DNA of 64,000 nucleotides from assembly GCF_035946055.1 (NCBI RefSeq), contig NZ_CP108364.1, positions 6,820,001-6,884,000 on the forward strand. The letters are read 5' to 3'. The notes under the pieces are model-generated. The model saw only the letters and a program-made list of their open reading frames with translations, was not told where the DNA came from and searched no databases. Positions 26,558-35,807 of this stretch are shown here, piece after piece. Numbering within the stretch: the stretch's first letter is position 1; every line of letters starts with the position of its first letter. Source of the stretch: Streptomyces sp. NBC_01341. GTDB lineage: Bacteria > Actinomycetota > Actinomycetes > Streptomycetales > Streptomycetaceae. A program made the translations under genes and the position numbers.

Positions 26558-27724
26558 TCATTCGGCACACATGCCGGCCGGGACGGATGTCCCGCACGTG
26601 TTGCTGACGAAGGTGTTGCCCTTGCCCGCGGTGTCCCGGTTGGCGAGGTCGGCCGGCTTGTTGCCGCGCACGAGGTTGCGGCTGATCTCGTTGTCGGTGT
26701 TCAGCGCGCCGACGAAGCTCTTGAAGAGCAGGATGCCTCCGGAGAGGGGGGTCGAGCCGACGTTGTCCCGGATGACGTTGGAACGAACGATCGTGCGCTC
26801 ACTGCCGGTGAGGACGATGCCCGACCCCTGGATCGCCGACAGGCGCGGGGTCGCCGCGCAGAACTTGTTGTTCTTCGTGATCCGGTTGCCGCTGATCGTC
26901 ATGGCGCCGGCCGCGGGCTTGGACTCGTCGCCGACCACGAAGACACCGCTGCAGTTGCCGGTCATGGTGTTGCCGTCGATCACCAGGTTCCTGACCCGGC
27001 GGGCCGTGACACCGATGCGGTTCCGGGTCACCGAGTTGTCCACGACGAGCGTTCCGCCCGTGTCGGTCGCCCCACCCTCCTCGCTGACCGAGTTGGCGAC
27101 GAAGATCCCCGCGTCACCGTTCGCGGTGGCCGTGTTGCGCCGGAAGTCGCCACGGGTCGAGCGCTCCTGCGCGATGCCCCAGGTGCCGTTCTTCGAGGCG
27201 GTCACCCTGCGGACGGAGAGCCCGTCGGTCCAGGACGCCCAGACGCCGCTCTTGCTGAAGCCGGAGACGGTCAGCGCACGGATCCTGACGTCGTCGACGG
27301 TGTGGCCCTTGGTCCCGACGACACAGATGCCGTTCCCGCCCGCCGCACACGCGTTGGCGGCCCGTGGGCCCCGCGCGGCCTCGGCGCCCTTGGTGGTCTT
27401 GGCGGGCTTCGTGGACTTCGCGGGCTTCGCGGGCTTGGAGCTCTTCGCGGGCTCGGCGGCCGGCGGCCTGATCACCGTGCGCTCCCCGGCTCCGCGCAGG
27501 GTCAGGCCCGGCGTGGTGATCAGAACGCTCTCGCGATAGGTGCCGGGCAGGAGGACGATCGTGTCGCCCGGCTCCGCCGCGTTGACCGCGCCCTGGATCG
27601 ATTCGCCCGGATGCACCACGTGATCCCGGTGTCCGGACGCCGCGGTGGGGACGGCCGCGAGGCCCAGAGCGGAGGCCGTGACGACGGTGACGGCGGCCAG
27701 GCTGTTCATGTGTCTTGTTCTCAT
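26558..27724 (-). CDS. Secreted right-handed beta-helix protein (pectin-lyase-like fold)
   Basis: A 388-aa exported protein with an N-terminal signal peptide (about 1-30, cut near AASG). The start of the helix is recognisable (QGAVNAAEPGDTIVLLPGTYRESV), then a Lys/Pro/Ala linker of about 30 residues (about 93-122) interrupts it, and repeats rich in Asn and Gly coil through the rest (NSVTRNRIGVTARRVRNLVI, GNRITKNNKFC). The fold is that of parallel beta-helix repeat proteins, often polysaccharide-active. No catalytic residues can be assigned. The stop is 34 nt upstream of the methyltransferase start on the same strand. Confidence 0.75.
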   Translation of the reverse strand: MRTRHMNSLAAVTVVTASALGLAAVPTAASGHRDHVVHPGESIQGAVNAAEPGDTIVLLPGTYRESVLITTPGLTLRGAGERTVIRPPAAEPAKSSKPAKPAKSTKPAKTTKGAEAARGPRAANACAAGGNGICVVGTKGHTVDDVRIRALTVSGFSKSGVWASWTDGLSVRRVTASKNGTWGIAQERSTRGDFRRNTATANGDAGIFVANSVSEEGGATDTGGTLVVDNSVTRNRIGVTARRVRNLVIDGNTMTGNCSGVFVVGDESKPAAGAMTISGNRITKNNKFCAATPRLSAIQGSGIVLTGSERTIVRSNVIRDNVGSTPLSGGILLFKSFVGALNTDNEISRNLVRGNKPADLANRDTAGKGNTFVSNTCGTSVPAGMCAE

Positions 27725-28022
27725 GAGCCGAAGCTATGGGCGATCAACCGCCGTTGCCACGCAAGGTGACCGTATGGATACAAGGCGTGCCTGAATGGCT
27801 TACTCGGCCCGCGCGGCCCGTCACGCACCGCATGCGCGAGCGGATTCGGCACCACTGCGGGGGCACCGTCGCGCGCGTCCGGCCCCAGCGCGGGGACAGA
27901 TCACGGGGTGCGTCGCGGACAGTCCTGCGGACCGCGCACGGACCGTGGTGACCGGACGGCAGACGGAGAGCCCCGCGTCGGACAGGACGTGCCGGCAGGC
28001 CCCGGGCCCGTAGCGTGGCCCC

Positions 28023-28423
28023 ATGACAGGCGAGCGGGATCTTCGAACACTTCTGCGGAGCATGCGGCCGGAACTGCAGAGCGGCCGCTACGTCTTCACC
28101 ACCGTGGCCGGTGGTGAAGTCCCGGACGGGGTCACACCCGTCGCCACCGTCTCCGAGCGGGAGGGGCTGACGCTGGTCCTTCCCGAGGCGCAGGCCGTCG
28201 GGCAGGTCTCGAGTACCACTTCGTCGCCGGCCGCATCATCCTGCGTGTGCACTCCGCGCTGGACGCGGTCGGGCTCACCGCTTCGGTCTCGCTGGCGCTC
28301 ACCGACGCGGGCATCAGCTGCAACGTGGTCGCCGGGTTCCACCACGACCACCTGTTCGTACCGTACGAGCGGGCGGCCGAGGCGGTCCGGGTGCTGGAAG
28401 CCCTGGCGGCGGAGTCCGGGTAG
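28023..28423 (+). pseudogene. ACT-domain protein, disrupted by a frameshift
   Basis: The N-terminal part reads in the frame of ATG 28023 (TGERDLRTLLRSMRPELQSG and RYVFTTVAGGEVPDGV, as in ACT-domain proteins). From about 28200 the family match continues in another frame, AGLEYHFVAGRIILRVHSAL and GISCNVVAGFHHDHLFVPYE, to a TAG at 28421. A single missing base near 28195-28205 (around GCCGTCGGG) reconciles the two. Undisrupted, it would give about 133 aa. It may be a real pseudogene or a base-call error. Confidence 0.75.
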
Positions 28424-28469
28424 CAGTGCCCGGCTCCGCAACGTGAGCCGGGACACGTAACATGGCCCC

Positions 28470-28970
28470 ATGTCCTTCCTCCGCCGCCGCAGCGCCGCCA
28501 CTCCCGCGGGTCCGGACTTCGATGTCCTGGCCATGGACCCCGGCGACTGGCCCGGCAACCTCGGCGCCGGTCTCCTGCCCGCCCCCGACGGGAGCTGTCA
28601 GGGCGTGTTCCTGCGCTACGACCTGTTCGGAGGACGCGGGCCCGCGATGATCATCGGCAACCTGCCGGAAGGGTCACCGGCCCGCGAGACCGAGGAGGGG
28701 CAGGTTCCCTTCGAGGTCGCGCAGCTCCTCCTCGCGCTCGAGAACGACGAGCCGGTCGAGGTGACCGGCACCGAGGACGTACCCGTGATGCAGGGCGACA
28801 GCCTGCTGATCGTGCGCCGGGTCAAGCTCTCCGAGAGCCGGATCTCCTGCGTCCAGTTCGACAGGAGCGACGGCGTGCTCGTCACCATCGCCAGCTGGGA
28901 CCGTCCGATCACGGACGACCTGTACGCCCTGCTGAAGCCACTTCCGGCAGAGCTGTTCCAGCAGGGCTGA
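28470..28970 (+). CDS. Conserved hypothetical protein (166 aa)
   Basis: A cytosolic alpha/beta-looking 166-aa protein with no signal peptide or membrane helix and no family I recognise. It has a GDWPGNLGAGLLP segment near residue 25 and an ISCVQFDRSDGVLVTIASWD stretch near the end. Start ATG 28470 is preceded by no strong Shine-Dalgarno box. It is convergent with the geosmin synthase gene and overlaps its 3' end by 62 nt. Confidence 0.65.
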   Translation: MSFLRRRSAATPAGPDFDVLAMDPGDWPGNLGAGLLPAPDGSCQGVFLRYDLFGGRGPAMIIGNLPEGSPARETEEGQVPFEVAQLLLALENDEPVEVTGTEDVPVMQGDSLLIVRRVKLSESRISCVQFDRSDGVLVTIASWDRPITDDLYALLKPLPAELFQQG

Positions 28971-31170
28971 AACGTCCCTGCGCCGTCAGCAGCCGGGTCA
29001 CCCGCGCCGCCGACGTCCCGAACCCCGTGGGGCCGCTGATGTGCCACGGGGTCCCGGTGCCCCGTCGCAGGTCCTCCTCGCGGTAGCGCCGGCAGTCGCG
29101 GTGCCAGATGAGGATGCCCGCCATCCAGTGCTGGAGCTCCACGACGTAACCCGCCAGGATCTCCCTGGCCTCGGCGTCCAGGCCGAAGTCGTCGTACAGC
29201 ACGGGGAGTTCCCGCTCCGCGACGTGCTGGAACTGGCGCATCCGCGACTTCATCAGATCGTCCACGATCGCGACGCCGGTCCGGTAGTCCACTCCGAAGA
29301 AGTTCTGCACGACCAGGACGCCGTTGTGCACCTCGCCCTCGTACTCGATCTCCTTCTGGTACGAGAAGACGTCGTTCATCAGGCACGCGTAGTCGGCGGC
29401 CGCGTTCTCCAGGGACCGCATCGGGCCGCTGCGGTAGACGGCGTCCGGCACCTTCCTGCCGTGACCCAGCCGGCACAGGCTCATCGTGAGGTCCGAACCG
29501 AACGTCGCCCGGCGCATCTCCATGTAGTCCACCGGGTCGGGAATCCGGTTCTGCGCCTGGTTCGCCAGCTCCCAGAGCCAGCTCGCCGTCATCTTCTCCA
29601 CGGCCTCGCGGAAGGTGCGGCGACCGCTCTCGTCCATCGGGCAGGCCGTCCTCCGCCAGAGGTCCGCGAGTCCCCGCTCCAGGGCGTTGACCGGCTCGGG
29701 CACGGACGCGAGGTCCAGCGGCATGAACTGCGACAGCCGCTCGTTGGCCAGCCTCGCCCCCGCCAGATCACGCGTCCGGCCGTGCACCACCGGGAACCAG
29801 TCGTCCCCGTACGTCCCCCAGGTCAGCCATCCCGACGACAGGTCGAGCTCGTCGGGGGTGGCGTCGGGCTGCAACCCGGCCGCGCACAGAGGCAGATCGG
29901 TCGCGACGAGCCGCTCCTCGTCCCAGATGTGCGAACCCGGCACGCCGGGCTGCGCCTCCAGCAGTCCCATCCGGTGCGACCACTCCACGATCCTGACCCG
30001 CGCGCCGTCCAGGTGCGGGCTCAGAGTCGTGCTGAACGGCATGTCGAAGTCCGGCAGCAGGGAAGGGCCCACGTGCTGGTGGGGCACGTGTGTGTGGCTG
30101 CGCCGCCGCAGGGACTCCGCGCGGGGGGTGAGCCGGATCGAGGCCGCGGCCATGCCGAAGGCGGGCACGCTCCGCGCGGCGTCGCCGTTCATGTAGCGGC
30201 TGGAGCGCATGTGCCATTCGTGGCCGCCGGACTGCCAGTCCTGGAGTCCCTTCACGTAGGCCAGGACCGCCACCGTCTCGTCCGGGGCCAGCCCCTTCTC
30301 CGCGCACAGGGGCCCGAGTTCGGTCAGGGCGGTGTTCTCGAACTGCTGGAGGCGTGACGTCAGCAGATCGTTGACCGCCTCGGCCGCCTCCTGCGTCGAG
30401 CAGCCCAGGAACCTTTCAAGGACCAGTACGCCGTTGCTGTTCTCGCCCTCGTCCTCGACCTCCCGCTGGTAGGAGAAGAGGTCGTTGCGCAGATGCACGG
30501 CGTCGGAGAACGCGTCGCTCAGGACCCGCAGTGCCCGTGCGCCGGCCACCGATGCGGGGATCTCGGCGTTCGCGGCGTACTCCACGAGCCCCGCGGACCA
30601 CGGTGCCCCGCCCACCTTGCGACGCATCTCGATGTACTCGACGGGGTTGGCGATACGCCCCTCGTTGATGTTCGCGAGCTCCCAGAGGGATTCGTTCAGG
30701 AGGTTCTCCGTCGCCTCGGCGAACCGGGCCCGCCACGCGTCGGACATGCTCGGCACGGTCCGCGCCCACAGGTCCGCGAGGCCCGCCTCGACGGGGTTCG
30801 TCGGCTCGGGCGTCGCGGCGCCCCGACGCATCGGCATGAAGTCGGGGAGCCGGTCCAGATACCGCTTGCCGCCCTCCCGGTCCGGCGTGCGCTTGAACAG
30901 CTCCAGGAAGTGGTCGTCGAAGAAGAAGACCCACACGTACCAGTCGGTGACGAGGGACAGCGCCTCGGCCGAGCAGTCGGGGTGGGTGTACGCGCAGAGA
31001 AGCGCGTAGTCGTGGGACTCGAGGTCCTTCTCCTCCCAGATTCCTGAGCCCTCCAGCATCCCCATCCCGCGTGCCCACTCCCGGGTATGGCTCCGGGCGG
31101 CCTCGAGATGCGGATTGAGACGCGCCGGATACGGCACGTAGAAGTCCGGCAGTGTGAAGGGCTGTGCCAT
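28909..31170 (-). CDS. geoA: Geosmin synthase (germacradienol/geosmin synthase)
   Basis: Bifunctional terpene cyclase of 753 aa (S. coelicolor homologue about 726, recalled) that makes the earthy odorant geosmin from farnesyl diphosphate. The N-terminal half converts FPP to germacradienol: aspartate-rich motif DDHFLE (85-90) and NDLFSYQREVEDE. The C-terminal half converts germacradienol to geosmin, with DDWFP replacing the aspartate motif and NDVFSYQKEIEYE. ATG 31170 (MAQPFTLPDF) is the family start; a longer frame exists upstream. Its C terminus extends over the neighbouring convergent gene. Confidence 0.95.
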   Translation of the reverse strand: MAQPFTLPDFYVPYPARLNPHLEAARSHTREWARGMGMLEGSGIWEEKDLESHDYALLCAYTHPDCSAEALSLVTDWYVWVFFFDDHFLELFKRTPDREGGKRYLDRLPDFMPMRRGAATPEPTNPVEAGLADLWARTVPSMSDAWRARFAEATENLLNESLWELANINEGRIANPVEYIEMRRKVGGAPWSAGLVEYAANAEIPASVAGARALRVLSDAFSDAVHLRNDLFSYQREVEDEGENSNGVLVLERFLGCSTQEAAEAVNDLLTSRLQQFENTALTELGPLCAEKGLAPDETVAVLAYVKGLQDWQSGGHEWHMRSSRYMNGDAARSVPAFGMAAASIRLTPRAESLRRRSHTHVPHQHVGPSLLPDFDMPFSTTLSPHLDGARVRIVEWSHRMGLLEAQPGVPGSHIWDEERLVATDLPLCAAGLQPDATPDELDLSSGWLTWGTYGDDWFPVVHGRTRDLAGARLANERLSQFMPLDLASVPEPVNALERGLADLWRRTACPMDESGRRTFREAVEKMTASWLWELANQAQNRIPDPVDYMEMRRATFGSDLTMSLCRLGHGRKVPDAVYRSGPMRSLENAAADYACLMNDVFSYQKEIEYEGEVHNGVLVVQNFFGVDYRTGVAIVDDLMKSRMRQFQHVAERELPVLYDDFGLDAEAREILAGYVVELQHWMAGILIWHRDCRRYREEDLRRGTGTPWHISGPTGFGTSAARVTRLLTAQGRFSPAGTALPEVASAGRTGRP

Positions 31171-31361
31171 GTGTACGTCCGGCCTCTCAGAGAACTCCGC
31201 ATGATCCACTTGGATCCGTCCTGTCGGCGGCAGCACTACCCCTCGTCCATCCGGGGCACGCACAGCGGGAAATAGTCACACAAGCTCAGGTGTCGTTGCA
31301 CACTGCACTCTTGACTCACCAACCCCTTGCGCAACAGAGTGTGCGCCGACGAACGAACGCG

Positions 31362-31373
31362 GGGAGCGCTCCC
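31362..31373. promoter_or_regulatory. CebR-like half-perfect palindrome GGGAGCGCTCCC
   Basis: A 12-bp palindrome GGGAGCGCTCCC lies 39 nt before the amidase start. It matches the 12 inner bases of the cellulase-type operator TGGGAGCGCTCCCA but lacks its flanking T and A. It may bind a CebR/LacI-type regulator or be coincidental. Confidence 0.35.
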
Positions 31374-31411
31374 GAGGCGCTTCTCGACCGCCCGGCCCAA
31401 GAAGGGTTGTC

Positions 31412-32743
31412 ATGACGTCGAAGCAGAGGACCAGACTCGCGCTCGCACTGACCACGGCGGGGGCGCTGAGCGTGGCGCTCCTCTCCCCGGCGGCCGCCGG
31501 CGCGGACACCGTACGGCCGGAATGTCCCCGCAGCCTGTCCTGCGACTGGGTCCCCGCCGCCTACCAGCAGACCGGTGACCCCGCTGACAAGGACACGTAC
31601 GGCAACTACGACACCGCGGACCGCCCGGCCGGCAACCAGGTCAAGTTCATCGTCCTGCACGACACGGAGGAGGACTTCGACACCACGCTGAAGATCTTCC
31701 AGAACCCGCTCAACCAGACCTCGGCGCACTACGTCGTGCGCTCGTCCGACGGTCATGTCACACAGATGGTGAAGAACAAGGACGTCGCCTGGCAGGCGGG
31801 CAACTGGTACCTCAACACGCACTCCATCGGCATCGAACAGGAGGGAGTCGCGGCCGAGGGCGCCAAGTGGTACACCCCCGAGATGTACCGCTCGACCGCA
31901 CGTCTGGTGCGTCACCTGGCGGCCAAGTACGACATCCCGCTCGACCGGCAGCACATCATCGGACACGACGGCGTCCCGCCCACCAGCGCCGCGGGGACGA
32001 AGAACATGCACTGGGACCCGGGGCCGTACTGGGACTGGAACCGCTTCATGGCCCTGCTCGGCAGGCCGAGCGTGCCGAGTGCGCCCAGGACCGGTGAACT
32101 CGTCACTGTCAGCGCGGACTTCACCAAGAACCAGCAGGAGTTCCGCGACTGCGAGAAGAGCGTGGACCTGCCCCGCCAGGGAAGCAGCGCCGTGCCCCTG
32201 CACACGGAGCCGTCCGCGGACTCACCGCTCTTCTCCGACCCCGGACTGCACCCGGACGGATCGCCCGGGACGAACTGCGCCGCGGACTGGGGCAGCAAGA
32301 TCAGTGCCACCCAGCAGGCCGTCGTCGCCGGCCGCGTCCCCGGCTGGACGGCGATCTGGTGGTACGGGCAGAAGGCGTGGTTCAGCACCCCCGACGGGGC
32401 CCGGGTCACCGTCCCCACCTCGGGCACGGTCGTCCGCCCGAAGGCGGGCAAGGGGGAAGTGCCGGTGTACGGCGTCGCCTACCCGGAGAAGGGTGAGTAT
32501 CCCGCGGACTTCGTGAAGCCGACCGTCGGCACCCCGCTCGTGTACACCATCAAGGAGGGGCAGGCGTTTCCCGGCGGCGGGCAGGCACCCACCGGCTACT
32601 ACTACGCCCCGACGATCGACGCCTCGAAGCCGTACGACCACACGTACTTCGCCGGGGCCCAGAAGTACGTGACGGTGCAGATCGGCCATCGGATCGGCTT
32701 CGTCAAGGCGTCCGACGTCGATGTGACGCGAGCTCGCTCGTGA
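31412..32743 (+). CDS. Secreted N-acetylmuramoyl-L-alanine amidase
   Basis: A 443-aa exported amidase that would cleave the peptidoglycan MurNAc-L-Ala bond. A signal peptide covers about residues 1-31 (cut near AGA|DTV). The Amidase_2/PGRP zinc site is visible as His83 in VLHDTE, His185 in IIGHDG and Asp202 in HWDPGPYWDW. The C-terminal half (about 225-443) has a GKGEVPVYGVAYPEKGEYP segment and looks like wall-binding or SH3-type modules. It is divergent from geoA and starts 39 nt after a palindrome. Confidence 0.87.
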   Translation: MTSKQRTRLALALTTAGALSVALLSPAAAGADTVRPECPRSLSCDWVPAAYQQTGDPADKDTYGNYDTADRPAGNQVKFIVLHDTEEDFDTTLKIFQNPLNQTSAHYVVRSSDGHVTQMVKNKDVAWQAGNWYLNTHSIGIEQEGVAAEGAKWYTPEMYRSTARLVRHLAAKYDIPLDRQHIIGHDGVPPTSAAGTKNMHWDPGPYWDWNRFMALLGRPSVPSAPRTGELVTVSADFTKNQQEFRDCEKSVDLPRQGSSAVPLHTEPSADSPLFSDPGLHPDGSPGTNCAADWGSKISATQQAVVAGRVPGWTAIWWYGQKAWFSTPDGARVTVPTSGTVVRPKAGKGEVPVYGVAYPEKGEYPADFVKPTVGTPLVYTIKEGQAFPGGGQAPTGYYYAPTIDASKPYDHTYFAGAQKYVTVQIGHRIGFVKASDVDVTRARS

Positions 32744-32765
32744 GCCGCGGCTGAGGGCACACAGG

Positions 32766-32807
32766 CGCGCTGCGGGACCCGTGTGTCGGCACCGGTCCCG
32801 CAGCGCG
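32766..32807. terminator. 14-bp hairpin after the amidase
   Basis: Arms 32766-32779 and 32794-32807 are exact complements, followed by TTTCCCCC. It sits between the convergent amidase and phosphotransferase genes. Confidence 0.8.
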
Positions 32808-32843
32808 TTTCCCCCGTTCGTCAGGCCGGTCGCCCCGGCGTGG

Positions 32844-33980
32844 TCATCGGGTCCCCACCGCTGCGCGCACGGCCCGCCGGGCCATCGCGCAGTCGTCGTG
32901 CAGCCTGCGCAACAGGAGCCGCTGCTCCTCGCCGGAGGACAGTGCGCCCTGCCGTGCCTGGCCGCCCCCGGACGGAGCGCCCTCGCGCATAGCCCGCTGC
33001 ACGGCTGTCTCGTACGTACGGATCTCGCGGGTCAGGACGATCATGAGGTTGATCAGGAAGGCGTCGCGCGCCGCGGCGCCGGACGCCTGCGCCAGCTGGC
33101 TGATCTGCCGTCGGGACGCCGGAGCGTCACCGAGCACGGCCCAGAGCGTCGCGAGGTCGTACCCGGGGAGGTACCAGCCGGCGTGTTCCCAGTCGACGAG
33201 CACCGGACCCGTGGGGGGAAGCAGGATGTTGGAGAGAAGCGCGTCGCCGTGGCAGAACTGGCCCATTCCCTGACGGCCGCCGGCATGCGCCAGGCCGTGC
33301 AGCAGCTTCTGCAGGTCGCCCAGGTCGCGGTCCGTGAAGAGGCCCAGCTCGTGATAGCGGGCGATGCGCGAGGCATAGTCGAGCGGGGCGTCGAACAGGC
33401 CCGGCGGCGGCCTCCACGCGTTGACCCGGCTGATCGCTCCCAGCACGGCCCGCAGGTCCGCGCGGGGCGGCGCCTCCGCAGGGTGCCTCGTCAGCGCCGC
33501 GACGCGGCCGGGCATCCGCTCGATCACCAGGGTGCAGTTCTCCGGGTCGGCGGCGATGAGCCGCGGGGCCCGGACCGGCGGGCGGTGCCTGACGAACGCG
33601 CGGTAGGCCGCTATTTCGTGCCGGAACCTCTCCGTCCACGCGGGGGAGTGGTCCAGTAAACACTTGGCCACAGCGGTCGCGCGGCCGGTGGTGCCCACGA
33701 TGAGCACCGAGCGTCCGCTGCGGCGCAGCACCTGCACCGGGTTGAACTCCGGGCAGATGCGGTGCACCGAGGCGATGGCCATTCTCAACTGCGCGCCCTG
33801 GGGGCCCGACAGGTCGAGTCGTCCGCTGAGCGACTGGGTGCCCGGTCCCGCCGCCCGCCGGGTCCGACCCGCGGCGGACGCCGGTGACGCGGCACGGGGG
33901 TCGAGATACGGACCGCCACCCGCTCCCGCGGGACGGAGCGGCCGGGGCGGGGCGGACACGGAGGACGATGCTGTGTACAT
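32844..33980 (-). CDS. Aminoglycoside-phosphotransferase-family protein
   Basis: A 378-aa protein of the APH/choline kinase-like superfamily. Kinase-like hallmarks are the Brenner box HGDALLSNILL and the metal-binding LVDWEHAG. The N-terminal lobe has VAKCLLDHSPAW. About the first 70 residues are a disordered Pro/Ala/Gly stretch. No resistance gene neighbourhood is present, so the substrate may be a small metabolite or sugar rather than an antibiotic. Start ATG 33980 is plausible but the low-complexity N terminus could be shorter. Confidence 0.75.
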   Translation of the reverse strand: MYTASSSVSAPPRPLRPAGAGGGPYLDPRAASPASAAGRTRRAAGPGTQSLSGRLDLSGPQGAQLRMAIASVHRICPEFNPVQVLRRSGRSVLIVGTTGRATAVAKCLLDHSPAWTERFRHEIAAYRAFVRHRPPVRAPRLIAADPENCTLVIERMPGRVAALTRHPAEAPPRADLRAVLGAISRVNAWRPPPGLFDAPLDYASRIARYHELGLFTDRDLGDLQKLLHGLAHAGGRQGMGQFCHGDALLSNILLPPTGPVLVDWEHAGWYLPGYDLATLWAVLGDAPASRRQISQLAQASGAAARDAFLINLMIVLTREIRTYETAVQRAMREGAPSGGGQARQGALSSGEEQRLLLRRLHDDCAMARRAVRAAVGTR

Positions 33981-34211
33981 GGGCTAGACAGATCCCTTCG
34001 TGCGCCGACAAGTCACGTGCGCCGCCCCGGCCGGCGGCCGTTCGGCACCCTGGGGAGTACCTAGGGCTGCCGGGCGGGGTGGCGCTTTCCTACCTGACAC
34101 CGCGGCACGGGTGGCACAACATCTGGCGACCCCTGGCGAAGCCTGGCGAATATTCGCCCGGCATCCGCCGGGGGGCTAGGGTCAAGTCAGCCGAGAACCT
34201 GGGGGCTTGAC

Positions 34212-35705
34212 GTGACCGGAGAACCCAACACCCGCCTATCTGACCTGTTCGGCCTGGCCGGCTGGTCCAAGGGCGAACTCGCGAGAATGGTGAACAGGCA
34301 GGCGGCGGCCATGGGCCACCTCCAACTGGCCACCGACACCTCGCGGGTACGGCGCTGGATCGACATGGGGGAGTCCCCCCGCGATCCCGTGCCCGAAGTG
34401 CTGGCAGCCCTGTTCACCGAGCGGCTCGGCCGTGTCGTGACCATCGAGGACCTCGGGTTCGGCCGGCGCGGGCGTGTGGGAAAGCGGCAGAAAGCCGGGA
34501 CGGAGAACAATCCCGACGGATTGCCGTGGGCGCCCGAACGGACGGCAGCGGTCCTCACCGAATTCACGGGAATGGACCTCATGCTCAACCGACGCGGCTT
34601 GGTGGGCGCGGGCGCCGCGCTCGCCGCCGGCTCAGCCATCACCGGCGCCATGCACGACTGGCTGCACTCCGAGCCCGCCCCGGCGGCCCGGACCCGCCCA
34701 GGCGACCTCCTCCACGCGGACAACGCCGGCTTCGACCGGTACGAGGCCGCCCCCATCGGGTCCGAGGAGATCGAGGCCCTCGAGCACTCGGTCGAGGTGT
34801 TCCGGGCCTGGGACGCCTCCCGGGGCGGCGGACTCCAGCGCAAGGCCGTGGTGGGGCAGCTCAACGAGGTGGGCGGCATGCTCGCCTACCGCCACCCCGA
34901 CCATCTGCAGCGCCGCCTGTGGGGCGTCGCCGCCAACCTCGCGGTGCTCGCCGGCTGGATGTCCCACGACGTCGGTCTGGAGCCCACCGCCCAGAAGTAC
35001 TTCATCATCGCGGCCCACGCGGCACGCGAGGGCGGCGACCGTCCGCGCGCCGGCGAGGCGTTGTCGCGCGCCGCCCGCCAGATGGTCCACCTGGGACGGC
35101 CCGACGACGCCCTCGATCTCATGAAGCTCGCCACATCGGGGTCCGGGGAGGAGACCCTGCCGCGCACCCGGGCCATGCTGCACACCATCGAAGCCTGGGC
35201 GCAGGCCTCGATGGGCCACGGGCAGGCCATGCGGCGCACCCTCGGCGAGGCCGAGGAGCTGTTCATGTCCGACAAGCGTGACGTGCCGGCGCCCAGCTGG
35301 ATGCAGCTGTTCGACGAGGCGGACATGCACGGGATGCAGGCCCTGGCCTTCCGGACGCTGGCCGAGCACGATCCGCGCGCGGCCGGCACGGCCCAGCGCC
35401 ACGCCAAGCAGGCGCTGGAGCTTCGGATAAACGGTCGCCAGCGGTCCAAGATCTTCGACTACATCTCGCTCGCCTCGGCGTGCTTCATCGGCGACGACCC
35501 GGAGCAGGCCGACCGCTACGCGCGCCTCGCCCTGGTGTCGATGGGGGAGACCTCCTCGCACCGCACCTGGGACCGGCTGCGCGAGATGTACCGGCTCACC
35601 GGGCAGTTCGCGGGGTACGCCAAGATCCAGGACCTGCGCGAGGAGATCGAGCTCGCTCTGCCGCCGAGCCCGGTCAAGAAGAAGACGAGAGGGTCGCAGA
35701 TCTGA
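34212..35705 (+). CDS. NsdA/NsdB-type negative regulator with TPR-like repeats
   Basis: A 497-aa Streptomyces regulator. The N-terminal region (about 1-85) is HTH-like and typical of this family (LFGLAGWSKGELARMVNRQA, then IDMGESPRDPVPEVLAALFT). The rest is alpha-helical and TPR-like (GQLNEVGGMLAY, AREGGDRPRAGEALSRAARQM). NsdA and NsdB in S. coelicolor repress antibiotic production or sporulation; I cannot tell the two apart here, so no symbol is given. The start is GTG 34212 after GGGGG. Being near geosmin genes does not show a regulatory link. Confidence 0.75.
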   Translation: MTGEPNTRLSDLFGLAGWSKGELARMVNRQAAAMGHLQLATDTSRVRRWIDMGESPRDPVPEVLAALFTERLGRVVTIEDLGFGRRGRVGKRQKAGTENNPDGLPWAPERTAAVLTEFTGMDLMLNRRGLVGAGAALAAGSAITGAMHDWLHSEPAPAARTRPGDLLHADNAGFDRYEAAPIGSEEIEALEHSVEVFRAWDASRGGGLQRKAVVGQLNEVGGMLAYRHPDHLQRRLWGVAANLAVLAGWMSHDVGLEPTAQKYFIIAAHAAREGGDRPRAGEALSRAARQMVHLGRPDDALDLMKLATSGSGEETLPRTRAMLHTIEAWAQASMGHGQAMRRTLGEAEELFMSDKRDVPAPSWMQLFDEADMHGMQALAFRTLAEHDPRAAGTAQRHAKQALELRINGRQRSKIFDYISLASACFIGDDPEQADRYARLALVSMGETSSHRTWDRLREMYRLTGQFAGYAKIQDLREEIELALPPSPVKKKTRGSQI

Positions 35706-35807
35706 CACACCTCGGCCGCCGGGCAGCGCGGGGCGTCAGCGCCCGGGCCGGCGAAAGCCCGCGGATACAGCGATCCCGTATGGGCACACCGTCATCGGGG
35801 CGTGCCC

